From positions 18,713 to 82,712 of the forward strand of contig PUNE01000146.1 of NCBI GenBank assembly GCA_003551665.1: a stretch of DNA of 64,000 nucleotides. The letters are read 5' to 3'. The DNA is from Halobacteroidaceae bacterium (lineage in GTDB: Bacteria; Bacillota; Halanaerobiia; B1SED10-174). The position numbers were made by a program, and so were the translations under genes. The notes below the pieces were generated by a model. It worked only from the letters and a program-made list of their open reading frames with translations. It was not told the origin of the DNA and made no database searches. This document shows positions 54,060 to 63,810 of the stretch, one piece after another; positions within the stretch are counted from its first letter, which is position 1, and every line of letters begins with the position of its first letter.

Positions 54060-55883
54060 TTATTCCTCAATAGCCTCCTCTTCCTGGGGAAAGTAGTGTT
54101 CGAGAAACGCCCGGCCAACATCCACGGCAAAACCACTATCATTCCCGTGTTCCAAAAATACCACAAAGGATATCTCGGGATTATCCGCAGGAACATAGCC
54201 AGCATACCATCCATGATTGGCCTGCCCGGGGACAGTCTGGGCTGTACCCGTTTTTCCGGCAACCCGAGGTTCAAAATCACCAAAGCCCCGCAGCCCTGTT
54301 CCATATTCAGTAACTTCCACCAGGGCGGTCTGCATGGTCTCTATCAAATCCCGGGAAATATCTGGGGTTTTTATAACCTGTGGTTTTCCTTCGAAAAGAA
54401 TCTCCCCGTTCAGATCAACTACCCTGTCCACTATATAGGGCTGCATTAGATAACCGCCGTTGGCTATGGTATTAATCATGTTCACAAGCTGCAGGGGGGT
54501 AGACTGCAAATCCCCCTGCCCAATTGCCATGTTAACAGAATCCCCAGGAACCCAGGGGCCTACCAGGTTGTCCATTTTCCAGTTCCTGTCCGGAACTATT
54601 CCAGCTTTTTCGTTGGGCAGGTCTATTCCGGAAAGATGGCCAAACCCGAAATCCCTGGCAACCTGCTGGATGGTATCATTTCCTTCGTTGTGGAGTTCAT
54701 AGCCCCAGCGATAGAAAGCAACGTTGCAGGAATGAGCCAGGGCTTCAAAAAAAGTCAGGTTCCCATGTCCTCCATCCCTCCAGCATTTCCATTCCTGAGG
54801 ACCAAGGCTGAAGGTTCCGCTGCAGGAAGTAACATTCCTGGTTTTACTAACACTCAGATCTTTTAAGACCGCCAGCCCCGAAACAACCTTAAAGGTTGAA
54901 CCCGGGGCGGGGGTGATCTGCAGGTTCCTGTCCAAAAATGGACGGTGATAGTTATTCTGCAATTTTTCCAGTTCTTCTCGGGCAATTCCTCCTGCAAACA
55001 GGTTAAGATCAAAGGTAGGATAACTGGCCATGGCCAGGATTTTGCCGGTATTGGGTTCCATTGCAATAAAAGCGCCACCCGTGGGACCACCCAGCAATTC
55101 TTCGTCTTCTTCTGCCAGTTCCTGTAATTCCAGGATTTTTTCTTCTAATACCTGTTCGGCTACTTTTTGCAGTTCAAGATCTATGTTCAGGAATAAATCC
55201 GCTCCCGGCTGGGGATCCCTCCCTCCCAGGGTGGCAATTTCCATGCGGTGGGCATTTACCTCAATCTGCCGCACCCCATCCACTCCCCGCAGGTAGGATT
55301 CATAATACCTTTCAAGTCCATTTTTACCAATCAGGTCCCCCGACCGGTAACCCTCAAACCTGGATATTTCAGCCAGAGAAACCTCTCCAACATACCCGAG
55401 AAGGTGAGCTGCAAGAGAACCATAAACATTGTCGCGAATTGGAATTTTTTCAATTATGACCCCTGGCAACATGCTCAGGTTTTCTTCAATTAAAAGAAGC
55501 TGTTGAGAGGTCAGGTTGCGCTTGATCCTTACCGGAAGAGGCCGCTGGGCATTGGCTATTCTTTCTTCAATTTCTGAGGGATCCATATCTAGTAAACGCC
55601 CTAATTCCTGACAGATTCTTTCCAGCTCACCTGGGGGAATATTGGCAGGGATTACTGATGCAGAATAAGCCAGGCGATTGGAGACAGCAATGATTGGTTC
55701 TCCATTTTTCTGCATGAAGATTCTTCCCCTGGGAGCAGGAATGGGGCGGTTCTCTATTCTGTTGCTGTCGGAAAGGCGGTTATAATCTTCTCCATGGATT
55801 ATTTGCAATTGCCCCAACCTGAGAAGTAAAAGGGAGAAAATCACAATACAAATTAACCCGCCAATTTTTATTCTTCTTTCCAT
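54060..55883 (-). CDS. mrdA: Penicillin-binding protein 2 (elongation transpeptidase)
   Basis: 607 aa class B PBP. One N-terminal membrane anchor (about 8-25), the dimerisation domain with NRIENRPIPAPRG, then active-site STFK (about 327), SCN (about 383) and KTGTAQT (about 541). It cross-links wall peptides with RodA in rod elongation. It overlaps mreD by 1 base. Confidence 0.95.
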   Translation of the reverse strand: MERRIKIGGLICIVIFSLLLLRLGQLQIIHGEDYNRLSDSNRIENRPIPAPRGRIFMQKNGEPIIAVSNRLAYSASVIPANIPPGELERICQELGRLLDMDPSEIEERIANAQRPLPVRIKRNLTSQQLLLIEENLSMLPGVIIEKIPIRDNVYGSLAAHLLGYVGEVSLAEISRFEGYRSGDLIGKNGLERYYESYLRGVDGVRQIEVNAHRMEIATLGGRDPQPGADLFLNIDLELQKVAEQVLEEKILELQELAEEDEELLGGPTGGAFIAMEPNTGKILAMASYPTFDLNLFAGGIAREELEKLQNNYHRPFLDRNLQITPAPGSTFKVVSGLAVLKDLSVSKTRNVTSCSGTFSLGPQEWKCWRDGGHGNLTFFEALAHSCNVAFYRWGYELHNEGNDTIQQVARDFGFGHLSGIDLPNEKAGIVPDRNWKMDNLVGPWVPGDSVNMAIGQGDLQSTPLQLVNMINTIANGGYLMQPYIVDRVVDLNGEILFEGKPQVIKTPDISRDLIETMQTALVEVTEYGTGLRGFGDFEPRVAGKTGTAQTVPGQANHGWYAGYVPADNPEISFVVFLEHGNDSGFAVDVGRAFLEHYFPQEEEAIEE

Positions 55884-56383
55884 CAGTGGTAAACACCCCT
55901 TGGCCGTTCTTCAAGTTTTCTCTCCAGCCAGAGCAAAAAAGGGTAAGCCACAATAGTCAAAGCAGCATTAACGACTGCCCCGGGGATAACAATTTCGCCC
56001 AGGGCATAACCAAAAGACAGGTTAAAGAGGAATTCTTCGTGGACCAGATAAGTAATAATTCCGCTAAAGATACTGGCCCCGAAAATAATCATCGGTGGAA
56101 AAACAATACTTTCTTTAAATATTTTCCCCTCAAAGCGACCTGAAATATACCCAATGGCCGGCTTTATAAAAATATTGCTCCCCGTACCATATAAATCCTG
56201 CAATAGACCAGCAGCAAACCCTGCTCCCATACCAATGCGGGAGCCTTTAATCAAACCCCAGCAGCAGGCTGCAATAAGAAAAAGATCCGGTTGCAGATTC
56301 CCCAGGGACATCCGGGGTAAAATTGAAACCTGGGCAATTACAATCAGCAACAGGACAAGACCTTTCCCGACTATTCCCTTCAT
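55883..56383 (-). CDS. mreD: Rod shape-determining membrane protein MreD
   Basis: 166 aa with about five membrane segments, including LQPDLFLIAACCWGLIKGSR. ATG 56383 is preceded by GGGGAG and overlaps the mreC stop as ATGA; an upstream GTG at 56398 lacks this spacing. Confidence 0.9.
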   Translation of the reverse strand: MKGIVGKGLVLLLIVIAQVSILPRMSLGNLQPDLFLIAACCWGLIKGSRIGMGAGFAAGLLQDLYGTGSNIFIKPAIGYISGRFEGKIFKESIVFPPMIIFGASIFSGIITYLVHEEFLFNLSFGYALGEIVIPGAVVNAALTIVAYPFLLWLERKLEERPRGVYH

Positions 56384-57219
56384 TCCGTTTCTCCCCACTC
56401 ACCAAGGATAATCAAAACCTCTTCGATGGTTTCTCCGTAAATAAAAGGTTTTATTCCTGCTTTCTGGGTCAACCCGTAATCCCCTTCTTTCAGGGTGTGG
56501 ATTGTGCCAATTGCCAAACCCTTGGGAAAATATTGACTCATCCCCGAGGTTATTATCTCGTCTTCGATACGGACATCAGCATCCCAGGAAAAATTGTCCA
56601 TGACAAAAAGACCTTCTTCCAGTGGTGTCCCCCTAACCATACCCAATGCCCTGGATTCCTCGCGTTTTACAATGCCCCCAACGGCAAACCCGGGACTTGT
56701 TATCATTGAAACCCTTGCCGTGCTGGAGAAAACTTCTTGCACCTGACCAACCAGAAACCCATTGCCGGTAATAACCGGCTGGCGGGGTGAAAGACCATCT
56801 CTTCTGCCCCGATCAATGATAAGTGTTTGACTCCAGTTATCAGAACCAAAACCGATCACACTGGCACCCAGGGTCTCAAAGTTTTCCCGCTGCTCAAATT
56901 TGAGAAGTTCCCGGAGACGCTGGTTTTCCTGCAAGGCCTCCTGGGCGTGACTCAATTCCCTTTCCAGTTCAGCAATCCGGCCCTCGAAATAAGCTCTATC
57001 TTCGTGAAAGTCCCGGTATTGGGTAAAAAAAGCTCGGACATTTCCAATTCTGTCACCTACCCAGTTAACCGAACGGTGAAAGGGAGCAGTAACAGTGTGA
57101 AGGAAATTAAAGGGCCGGGGCATTGGAATTTCCAGGTAATTGGCTCCCCAGGAAACCAGCAGAACCAGAGCTATCGCTATAATCCCCAGATGCCAATATT
57201 GAAGTTTATAACGCCGCAC
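56380..57219 (-). CDS. mreC: Rod shape-determining protein MreC
   Basis: 279 aa: one N-terminal membrane segment (about 10-28), a coiled coil (about 68-110) and the two-barrel MreC domain (ASVIGFGSDNWSQTLIIDRG). It connects MreB to PBP2 and RodA. Confidence 0.94.
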   Translation of the reverse strand: MRRYKLQYWHLGIIAIALVLLVSWGANYLEIPMPRPFNFLHTVTAPFHRSVNWVGDRIGNVRAFFTQYRDFHEDRAYFEGRIAELERELSHAQEALQENQRLRELLKFEQRENFETLGASVIGFGSDNWSQTLIIDRGRRDGLSPRQPVITGNGFLVGQVQEVFSSTARVSMITSPGFAVGGIVKREESRALGMVRGTPLEEGLFVMDNFSWDADVRIEDEIITSGMSQYFPKGLAIGTIHTLKEGDYGLTQKAGIKPFIYGETIEEVLIILGEWGETE

Positions 57220-57234
57220 GCGCTCCCCTCCCGC

Positions 57235-58275
57235 TTAAGACAATTTCCTTCCCGTCAATAAAATCTTCCTCATGGTCTCCAGTTCTTCCAGGACCCTTCC
57301 TGTTCCTTCAGCAATGCAGTCCAGGGGATTGTCAGCAATATGAACGGGCATCCCGGTTTCTTCCCGGATAAGTTCATCCAGACCACGAAGTAAAGCCCCG
57401 CCTCCGGCGAGGATAATCCCCCTATCCATAATGTCACTGGAAAGTTCTGGGGGTGATTTTTCCAGGGTCAGCTTGATAGCATTAAGGATGGCGTTAATGG
57501 GTTCCAGTAAAGCCAGGCGAATCTCATTGGAATTAAGGGTAAGGGTCTTGGGCAAACCGCTTACCAGGTCTCGCCCACGAATCTGCCTTTCCTTTTCTTC
57601 TCCGCTGTTAAGGGCAGTTCCAATATCAATCTTAATATCTTCAGCAGATCTCAGCCCGATAAGAATTTTATACTCGTTTTTAACATACTGAGCAATAGCT
57701 TCGTCCATTTCGTCTCCGGCAACTCTAATCGACTGGCTGGCTACTACCCCACCCAGGGAAATTAATGCAACTTCGGTGGTACCCCCACCGATATCAACAA
57801 CCATATTACCCACCGGTTCATTTACCGGCAGCCCTGCCCCAATAGCAGCAGCCATGGGTTCTTCAATAAGATAAGCTTCTCTGGCCCCGGCCTGGAGAGC
57901 AGCATCAATGACAGCTCTCTTTTCAACGGCAGTTATTCCAGTTGGAACGCAGATTATTATCCTCGGTCTTACAAGTCGGTTTCTCTTGTGCCCTTTCTGA
58001 ATGAAATGGCGGAGCATCATTTCAGTTACATCAAAATCCGCTATAACTCCATCTTTCATTGGGCGAACGGCAATAATATTCCCCGGAGTTCTACCGATCA
58101 TCTTTTTTGCCTCCTGGCCAACTGCCAGGATAGCACCAGTTTTTTCCTGCAGGGCAACCACCGATGGTTCGCGGAGAATAACTCCCCGGCCGCGCATATA
58201 AACTAGTGAATTTGCTGTTCCCAGGTCAATTCCCATGTCCCGGGAAAAAGGTGCACTCAACATTCTAAGCAGCAT
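57235..58275 (-). CDS. mreB: Actin-like rod shape protein MreB
   Basis: 346 aa. [12 protein letters not shown] phosphate loop (15-26), [19 protein letters not shown] (about 165) and [15 protein letters not shown] (about 295). It guides lateral wall synthesis. First of mreBCD-mrdA-minCDE-rodA. Confidence 0.97.
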   Translation of the reverse strand: MLLRMLSAPFSRDMGIDLGTANSLVYMRGRGVILREPSVVALQEKTGAILAVGQEAKKMIGRTPGNIIAVRPMKDGVIADFDVTEMMLRHFIQKGHKRNRLVRPRIIICVPTGITAVEKRAVIDAALQAGAREAYLIEEPMAAAIGAGLPVNEPVGNMVVDIGGGTTEVALISLGGVVASQSIRVAGDEMDEAIAQYVKNEYKILIGLRSAEDIKIDIGTALNSGEEKERQIRGRDLVSGLPKTLTLNSNEIRLALLEPINAILNAIKLTLEKSPPELSSDIMDRGIILAGGGALLRGLDELIREETGMPVHIADNPLDCIAEGTGRVLEELETMRKILLTGRKLS

Positions 58276-58290
58276 TCCCTTTGCTCCTTT

Positions 58291-58986
58291 CTAAATAGCT
58301 CCTTCTTGTTTTAAACTTAAAAAGCGGCCATCACCGATGATGATATGGTCCAGAACCCTTATGCCAACAAGGTCTCCAACCTCAACCAGTCTCCGGGTAA
58401 TCCGGATATCCTCCCTGCTGGGGCTGGGGTCTCCGCTGGGGTGGTTGTGGGCAAGGATAATCGCCGCGCTGCTCCTCCGGATAGCACTTTTAAAAACTTC
58501 CCGGGGGTGAACCAGGGAAGAATTTAACCCCCCTGTAGTAACCTCTTCAATTGCAATAATCATGTTCTTGGTATTCAGGAGAACAACGCAGAATTTTTCC
58601 TGCTGTAAAAAACGGAGCCGGGGCATCAGTACCTGGGCAGCAGAGGCCGGAGATTTAACCATTTCCTCGGGGCCTGGTGACTGCGGAAGGCGCTGACTTA
58701 ATTCCGCAACGGCTTTGAGTTGAGCGGCTTTAGCAAGCCCAATACCCTCAATCTCCATCAATTCTTCCAGACTTGCTTCAAAAAGTCCCCTCAGCCCATT
58801 CAGTTCTCCAAGTACCCTCTGGCAGAGAGTGAGTGCCGTTTCATTCTTCCTACCGGTCCTGAGAATTAAAGCCATAAGTTCTGCATTGGAAAGCTGACCT
58901 GGTCCCCAGTGAAGCAATTTTTCCCGAGGCCTTTCTTCTGCAGGCATTTCCTTAATAGTCTGTCGAAAACTTCCCTTCCCTTCCAT
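58291..58986 (-). CDS. radC: RadC family JAB-domain protein
   Basis: 231 aa. N-terminal helix-hairpin-helix region (LMEIEGIGLAKAAQLKA) and the JAB metalloprotease motif AHNHPSGDPSPSRED (about 183-197). Physiological role unsettled. ATG 58986 follows AAGGAGG and overlaps maf by 35 bases. Confidence 0.94.
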   Translation of the reverse strand: MEGKGSFRQTIKEMPAEERPREKLLHWGPGQLSNAELMALILRTGRKNETALTLCQRVLGELNGLRGLFEASLEELMEIEGIGLAKAAQLKAVAELSQRLPQSPGPEEMVKSPASAAQVLMPRLRFLQQEKFCVVLLNTKNMIIAIEEVTTGGLNSSLVHPREVFKSAIRRSSAAIILAHNHPSGDPSPSREDIRITRRLVEVGDLVGIRVLDHIIIGDGRFLSLKQEGAI

Positions 58987-59572
58987 TTGCTTCCTCCTTG
59001 GAAAATATATCAACACCGAAGGAGGCCAACATCTGGCTCAGGAGAAAAAGGGGAAGCCCCACTACGTTAAAATAACATCCCCGGATTCCTGAAACAAATA
59101 CAGATCCTCGACCCTGAATTGCATAGGCTCCAGCTTTATCCATCGGTTCACCTGTTGCAATGTAACCCAGTAGTTCATTCCTCTTAGCGGGTCGGAAACA
59201 AACAAGGGTTTCTTCGTATTTGACGGCCTCCTTACCGGTGGGAGGGTCCCATATTGCCACTCCAGTTAAAACCCGGTGGGTGGTTCCGGCAAGTTTTTCC
59301 AGCATCTTAAGAGCATCTTCTTCATCAACTGGTTTGCCCAGAATCTCTTTTTCCCAGCAGACAACGGTATCGGCGGCAACAATCAGACCTTTTTTCCGGG
59401 CCCCCACTTCCCGACCTTTTTCCCTGGCCGCTTCCAGGACAAATTCTTCGGGAACCGGATTATTTATATTGTCCTCATGGAACCTGCTGGGACAGATATC
59501 AAAATCAAGCCCCAGAATTGATAGGAGTTCTTTTCTTCTTGGAGAGCCGGAGGCAAGGACAATTTTTTTCAT
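58952..59572 (-). CDS. maf: Maf family nucleotide pyrophosphatase
   Basis: 206 aa. LASGSPRRKELLSILG at the start, IVAADTVVCWE (about 64) and GAYAIQGRGSVFV are the Maf signatures. It removes non-canonical or modified NTPs such as m5U or dTTP forms. Overlaps the next upstream gene by 4 bases. Confidence 0.95.
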   Translation of the reverse strand: MKKIVLASGSPRRKELLSILGLDFDICPSRFHEDNINNPVPEEFVLEAAREKGREVGARKKGLIVAADTVVCWEKEILGKPVDEEDALKMLEKLAGTTHRVLTGVAIWDPPTGKEAVKYEETLVCFRPAKRNELLGYIATGEPMDKAGAYAIQGRGSVFVSGIRGCYFNVVGLPLFLLSQMLASFGVDIFSKEEANGREGKFSTDY

Positions 59573-60123
59573 GTTATCCTCCTGATTCCGGGCAGGGCAT
59601 TGAGGGAAAACCTTGCTCCCATTCCCACCACAAAACCTGTGGGAATGGAAAGGAGTGCCAGGTAGGGAAGGTAATAAAAAACTCCCAGGTTGCCAATAAT
59701 TAATGCCACTGCCCCCAGTTGTCCAAGATTGTGGGAAAGTGCTCCCAAAATACTGATACCAACAAGGCTGAATTTATTTCCTCCCCAGTAAAGGCCAATG
59801 CCCATACTGAAAAAGGCCAGCACCCCTCCGGCAAGACTGAGGTAAAAAGGGAGGGTCAAAAAGGTACCTGCCATTAGTGCCCCCAGAAAAATCCTTAAAA
59901 AAAGCACCTGTCCGCCACCCTTAACACCAAGTACAACAAGTGCCATCAGGGTTATTATATTGGCCAGCCCCAGTTTTGCACCCGGGACAGGCGCAATTGC
60001 TGGTAAAAGAGATTCAATGAAATGCAGAATAATGCCCATTGCTGCCAGTAATCCGATCAAAACGAGTCTCCTGACCCCCTCGGAATAAGGGTTATTGGCA
60101 GCAACAATTTTGCTTTCCTGCAT
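59569..60123 (-). CDS. Gx-type membrane transporter / Hpre_diP_synt_I family protein
   Basis: 184 aa integral membrane protein (about five segments) of the family annotated as heptaprenyl diphosphate synthase component I or Gx transporter; it resembles ECF S components (VPGAKLGLANIITLMAL). It commonly neighbours NusG-domain-II, ApbE and Rnf genes, as here. Transport of a small cofactor or quinone precursor has been suggested for such proteins; the substrate is not known. Confidence 0.82.
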   Translation of the reverse strand: MQESKIVAANNPYSEGVRRLVLIGLLAAMGIILHFIESLLPAIAPVPGAKLGLANIITLMALVVLGVKGGGQVLFLRIFLGALMAGTFLTLPFYLSLAGGVLAFFSMGIGLYWGGNKFSLVGISILGALSHNLGQLGAVALIIGNLGVFYYLPYLALLSIPTGFVVGMGARFSLNALPGIRRIT

Positions 60124-60176
60124 TGTAATTACTCCTCTCTATGACAATTCTCCTGCGACAGTTAATTTCCTGCTTA

Positions 60177-61205
60177 TTAAAAACCCGATGTGGTTAAAAT
60201 TTCCCCTTCATCAGTTACGATTAACCCTTCATATCCCGGATAGTCCTCCAGGAAAGCAAGAGCTTCTTCTCCCATCATAAATGCGGCGGTAGAGAGAATA
60301 TCAGCAGTTACACACAGTTCTCCGGTAACCGAAACACTCTTTAGCCCACGGGCCGGATATCCAGTGCGGGGATCAAGGATATGGTGATAGCGTTCTCCAT
60401 TTTCGGTAAAGAACCGCTCGTAATCACCTGAAGTAACAACACTTCCCGTATCTGCCTCAACCACATGGTCTGTAAGGTGGCCGCGGTCTTCCCGACGGGG
60501 ATCCCTGATCCCTATCCGCCAGGGAGTGCCATCTTCTTTCAAGCCATGAACCCTAATGTCTCCCCCCGCGTTAATAAAAGCAGCCTCAACGCCCAGGGAT
60601 TTCAAAACCTCCATCCCATAATCAACAACCGCTCCCTTGGCAATACCTCCCAGATCCAGCTTCATTTCTCTTCCAATCGCAACAGCGTTGTTTTCAGGGA
60701 AAAGTTCAATTCCATCCAGAGCAATGAGGGGTAAAACCTGCTGGATTTCTTCATCATCTGGGACAGAAGGCTGCATCCCTTTGCCAAACCCCCATAGATC
60801 CATGAGAGGAGCTATGGCAATTGTAAAAAGCCCTCCAGTTTCTTCTCCAATCCTCTTTCCCTTCTCAATTATGGCAAAAACATCTTCGTCAATTTCCACA
60901 GGTCCCTGCCCCGCTCTTTCGTTTATCTTAACAACCTCGCTTTCTGGATTAAAACGATCCGCCCTGTCAGCAAGGTCCTTCATGGCAGAGAAAGCCTGAT
61001 CGGCTTTTTCCTCTGGGTTTTCAGCCAAAACCTGCATTGTTACAACTGTATCCATAAAATATCGGGTTTCCTGGATACGTTCCCCGGTGGGAACCTCTTC
61101 ATCAACCCCTCTGATCCACAAGGCAATAATAATCACAACAACGGCGATTGCTCCGCCTATAAATCGCCTCTTGTCAAATTGTTTTTTTTGCTTGCTTCCC
61201 TCCAT
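60177..61205 (-). CDS. apbE: FAD:protein FMN transferase ApbE
   Basis: About 342 aa from ATG 61205 (AGGAGG site). It has an N-terminal membrane anchor (about 15-33) with no lipobox Cys, so the catalytic part faces outward. Signatures: YFMDTVVTMQV, LDLGGIAKGAVVD, INAGGDIRVHG and TADILSTAAFM, with the metal-binding Asp. It attaches FMN to Thr of RnfG/RnfD; both are adjacent or just outside the window, and the two small lipoproteins at 45017 and 45597 carry the same type of target motif. Confidence 0.95.
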   Translation of the reverse strand: MEGSKQKKQFDKRRFIGGAIAVVVIIIALWIRGVDEEVPTGERIQETRYFMDTVVTMQVLAENPEEKADQAFSAMKDLADRADRFNPESEVVKINERAGQGPVEIDEDVFAIIEKGKRIGEETGGLFTIAIAPLMDLWGFGKGMQPSVPDDEEIQQVLPLIALDGIELFPENNAVAIGREMKLDLGGIAKGAVVDYGMEVLKSLGVEAAFINAGGDIRVHGLKEDGTPWRIGIRDPRREDRGHLTDHVVEADTGSVVTSGDYERFFTENGERYHHILDPRTGYPARGLKSVSVTGELCVTADILSTAAFMMGEEALAFLEDYPGYEGLIVTDEGEILTTSGF

Positions 61206-61215
61206 GATAAACCTC

Positions 61216-61641
61216 CTATTCCGAAATACCATCCAATCCCGTATCATCGCTTCCCTCCAGCCAGATACCCAGCTGGTTGGGGACACATACTATAGTTGCT
61301 CCAGGCCTTCTGATCCAGCCGGTTTTTTCACAAATTTTTAGGGGATCATCCTCTGGAGCAATTACCCGAACCCCATCCCTAAATATTTCCACCAGGTGAT
61401 CTCCAATGGGGCCGGGAACAATTAATTCCATTCCTTCTTCGGGAACCTCGGCCAAAGCAATCCTCTGTCTTTCCGAACCTACGGGATTTATTACCACCTG
61501 CAGGTCCCCAATATCTCCCCCAAACCACTCCCAGAAAAATGGATATAAAACGCCGGCCAGGGCCAGAACCAGGACCAGGCCGACAAGGATTTTGTCTCCT
61601 TTTCTTATTTTTTTCCAGTGCTCAAAAAGTCTCCTCCACAA
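61216..61641 (-). CDS. NusG domain II-containing membrane protein
   Basis: About 141 aa: a basic start, one membrane segment (GDKILVGLVLVLALAGVL) and an exported NusG-II domain (QVVINPVGSERQRI, CEKTGWIRRPGATIVCVPNQL). I place the start at TTG 61641, 6 bases after GGGGGAGG. The ATG at 61686 falls inside the -10 box of the promoter, so it cannot be used. The family is regularly linked to ApbE and Rnf; function unknown. Confidence 0.85.
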   Translation of the reverse strand: MWRRLFEHWKKIRKGDKILVGLVLVLALAGVLYPFFWEWFGGDIGDLQVVINPVGSERQRIALAEVPEEGMELIVPGPIGDHLVEIFRDGVRVIAPEDDPLKICEKTGWIRRPGATIVCVPNQLGIWLEGSDDTGLDGISE

Positions 61642-61684
61642 AGTTTTCCTCCCCCTGTCCACCACAGAAATCAGTTCTCGTATC

Positions 61685-61713
61685 ATTATAACACAAGGAT
61701 TTTCCTTCGCCAA
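61685..61713 (-). promoter_or_regulatory. Sigma-70-type promoter of the NusG-II/apbE/Gx gene group
   Basis: The minus strand has TTGGCG (61708-61713), a 17-base spacer and a perfect TATAAT (61685-61690). It lies between the rnf terminator and the NusG-II gene, so this group is a separate transcript. Confidence 0.82.
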
Positions 61714-61720
61714 CAAAAAC

Positions 61721-61751
61721 AAAAAGAAGGCCCCCAGGGAGTCTGGAGGCC
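61721..61751 (-). terminator. Terminator of the rnf operon
   Basis: GGCCTCCAG-ACTCC-CTGGGGGCC (one G-U pair) followed by TTCTTTTTGTTTTTG on the minus strand, 9 bases after rnfB. Confidence 0.92.
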
Positions 61752-61759
61752 ATCCTTTT

Positions 61760-62587
61760 TTATTCTTTGACCCACTCTTCTTCGGGGATAAACTCAATGG
61801 TATTCATTGGACAGACCGGAGCGCATTCATTTTGATGGGTGCATTTTTCATAATGCATTTTTGCCAGTTTCCCATCCATTGCAATGGCCTCTTCCGGGCA
61901 GGCTTTAACACACTGCCGGCAGCCAATACAGCCTACCTTGCACACTTTTCTTATTTCCTTTGCGGGAAGTTGGGCTGAACAGCGAATATGATTTCTTCTG
62001 CTTACCCCTGTCATAATAACAATATCCCGTGGACAGGCTTCAACACATCTTCCACAGCCAGTGCATCTGGCAGGATTAAAGCGGGGGATTCCGTCTTCAC
62101 CCATTTCAGCTGCATCAAAGGGGCAGGCCAGAACACAATCACCATGACCCAGGCAGCCAAAGGAACAGGCTTTGTGACCTCCACCAACGTTCTGGGCAGC
62201 AACACATGTCTTGATACCCTCATATTCAGAAAGTTCCACCGCATTTTCCTTTGTCCCGTTACAGAGAACATGGGCAACTTTTCTCTCATCGCTCCCGATC
62301 ATTGAAGTTTCGCCGAGAATCTCTGTGAGATTTTCGACAAGGGCTCTTCCCCCAACCGGACAAGCATCAAGGGGAATACGTCCTTCAACAACTCCAACGG
62401 CAAAACTGGAACAACCGGCTTCCCCACAGGCTCCGCAGTTAGCCCCCGGAAGGATTTCCTCTACCTGTTCTACCCGTGGGTCTGTTTCAACTGCAAAAAC
62501 CCGGGATACGATGACCAGTATGGTGGCAAATATTGCACCAAGTGCTCCCATAGCAACTGTTCCCATTAAATAGATATTTACATCCAT
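61760..62587 (-). CDS. rnfB: Rnf complex iron-sulfur subunit RnfB
   Basis: 275 aa. An N-terminal membrane segment (1-28), the DUF/Fe-S region CGACGEAGCSSFA (about 51-63) and several [4Fe-4S] motifs including CTGCGRCVEACP, CIGCRQCVKACP and CTHQNECAPVCP. It takes electrons from ferredoxin into the ion-pumping Rnf complex. Last gene of the operon, as in Clostridia (CDGEAB). Confidence 0.96.
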   Translation of the reverse strand: MDVNIYLMGTVAMGALGAIFATILVIVSRVFAVETDPRVEQVEEILPGANCGACGEAGCSSFAVGVVEGRIPLDACPVGGRALVENLTEILGETSMIGSDERKVAHVLCNGTKENAVELSEYEGIKTCVAAQNVGGGHKACSFGCLGHGDCVLACPFDAAEMGEDGIPRFNPARCTGCGRCVEACPRDIVIMTGVSRRNHIRCSAQLPAKEIRKVCKVGCIGCRQCVKACPEEAIAMDGKLAKMHYEKCTHQNECAPVCPMNTIEFIPEEEWVKE

Positions 62588-62615
62588 TTTTTATTCACCT
62601 TCCTCTCCGCCATCG

Positions 62616-63191
62616 TTAAACTACACCGGCCAGCCCACTAAAAGCTAGGGCCATTAGACCGGCAATTATTAGTGTGATGGCGCCACCGCGAAGGGCATAA
62701 GGGATATCCGCAATATCCAGGTGTTCACGAATGCCTGCGATGAGCACAATTGCAAGGGTGAAGCCAACTCCTGCACCCAGAGCAAAAACAAGAGCTTCAA
62801 TGAACTGATAGCCTTCCTGGATAACCAGGAGAGCCAGACCCATTATTGCACAATTAGTGGTAATAAGGGGCAGGAAAATTCCAAGAGCCCTGTAAAGCGT
62901 GGGGCTCACTTTTTGCATAAATAATTCCACAACCTGGACCAGCGAAGAGATAACCAGGATAAAAGCTACTATCTCCAGGTACTCCAATCCAAACGGAATG
63001 AGGAGGAAGTGGTATATCAGATAGGTAAATACTGAGGCAATAACCATAACAAAAGTCGTGGCCAGCCCCATACCAAAAGCCGTATCTACCTGGCGGGAAA
63101 CACCAAGGTAAGGACAAACACCAAGAAAGCGGGCCAGGACAAAGTTATTAACCAATACCGTTCCGGCAAAAAGCAGCAGTAAATTTTCCAT
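62616..63191 (-). CDS. rnfA: Rnf complex membrane subunit RnfA
   Basis: 191 aa, six membrane segments, beginning with the VNNFVLARFLGVCPYLGVSR block typical of RnfA/NqrE and holding the Cys for the intramembrane Fe-S site, with NCAIMGLALL further on. 4 bases after rnfE. Confidence 0.97.
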   Translation of the reverse strand: MENLLLLFAGTVLVNNFVLARFLGVCPYLGVSRQVDTAFGMGLATTFVMVIASVFTYLIYHFLLIPFGLEYLEIVAFILVISSLVQVVELFMQKVSPTLYRALGIFLPLITTNCAIMGLALLVIQEGYQFIEALVFALGAGVGFTLAIVLIAGIREHLDIADIPYALRGGAITLIIAGLMALAFSGLAGVV

Positions 63192-63195
63192 GATA

Positions 63196-63810
63196 CTAGC
63201 TCACCTCCTTGGTTCGTTTGTGCCTTAGGCGGATAATTTGATTAATAACCGCCAGGATAATACCAAGGGAAATAAAAGCTCCTGGTGGTAAGCCCATAAT
63301 TCCCCAGGTGGGAAAACCTTCTCCAAGAATCTGGAAACCGAATATTGCTCCCTGACCTAGGAGTTCACGGACTGCGGCCAGAAGAACCAAACCCCAGGTA
63401 AACCCAACACCCTGCCCAAGAGCATCAGCTATAGCCCTTTTTACTGGAACCCTTGAAGCAAAAGCTTCAACCCGGGCCATAATCAGGCAGTTGGTTACTA
63501 TTAGCGGGATAAAAATACTCAGGGCTTCGGCGATATCCGGCAAAAAGGCTGCCATTGTGTAGTCAACAATAGTAACAAATGTAGCAATGATAATAATGTA
63601 ACTCGGGATGCGAACCTTCTTGGGGATAAAGTTCCTGATAAGGGAAATAACAATTTCTGCACAAACAATAACAAATAATGTTGCAAGTCCCATTGCCAGG
63701 CCGTAAACTGCAGTAGTTGTTACTGCAAGTAACGGACACATTCCTAATAGGAGTCTGAATATCGGGTGTTCATTCCAGAGTCCATTCATAAAATCCTTTA
63801 GGAGGGACAC
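63196..63810 (-). CDS. rnfE: Rnf complex membrane subunit RnfE
   Basis: 204 aa, six membrane segments. Signatures: FRLLLGMCPLLAVTT, IPLIVTNCLIMARVEAFAS and LGQGVGFTWGLVLLA. GTG 63810 shares one base with the rnfG stop (TAGTG) and has AGGAGG 9 bases ahead. Confidence 0.97.
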   Translation of the reverse strand: MSLLKDFMNGLWNEHPIFRLLLGMCPLLAVTTTAVYGLAMGLATLFVIVCAEIVISLIRNFIPKKVRIPSYIIIIATFVTIVDYTMAAFLPDIAEALSIFIPLIVTNCLIMARVEAFASRVPVKRAIADALGQGVGFTWGLVLLAAVRELLGQGAIFGFQILGEGFPTWGIMGLPPGAFISLGIILAVINQIIRLRHKRTKEVS

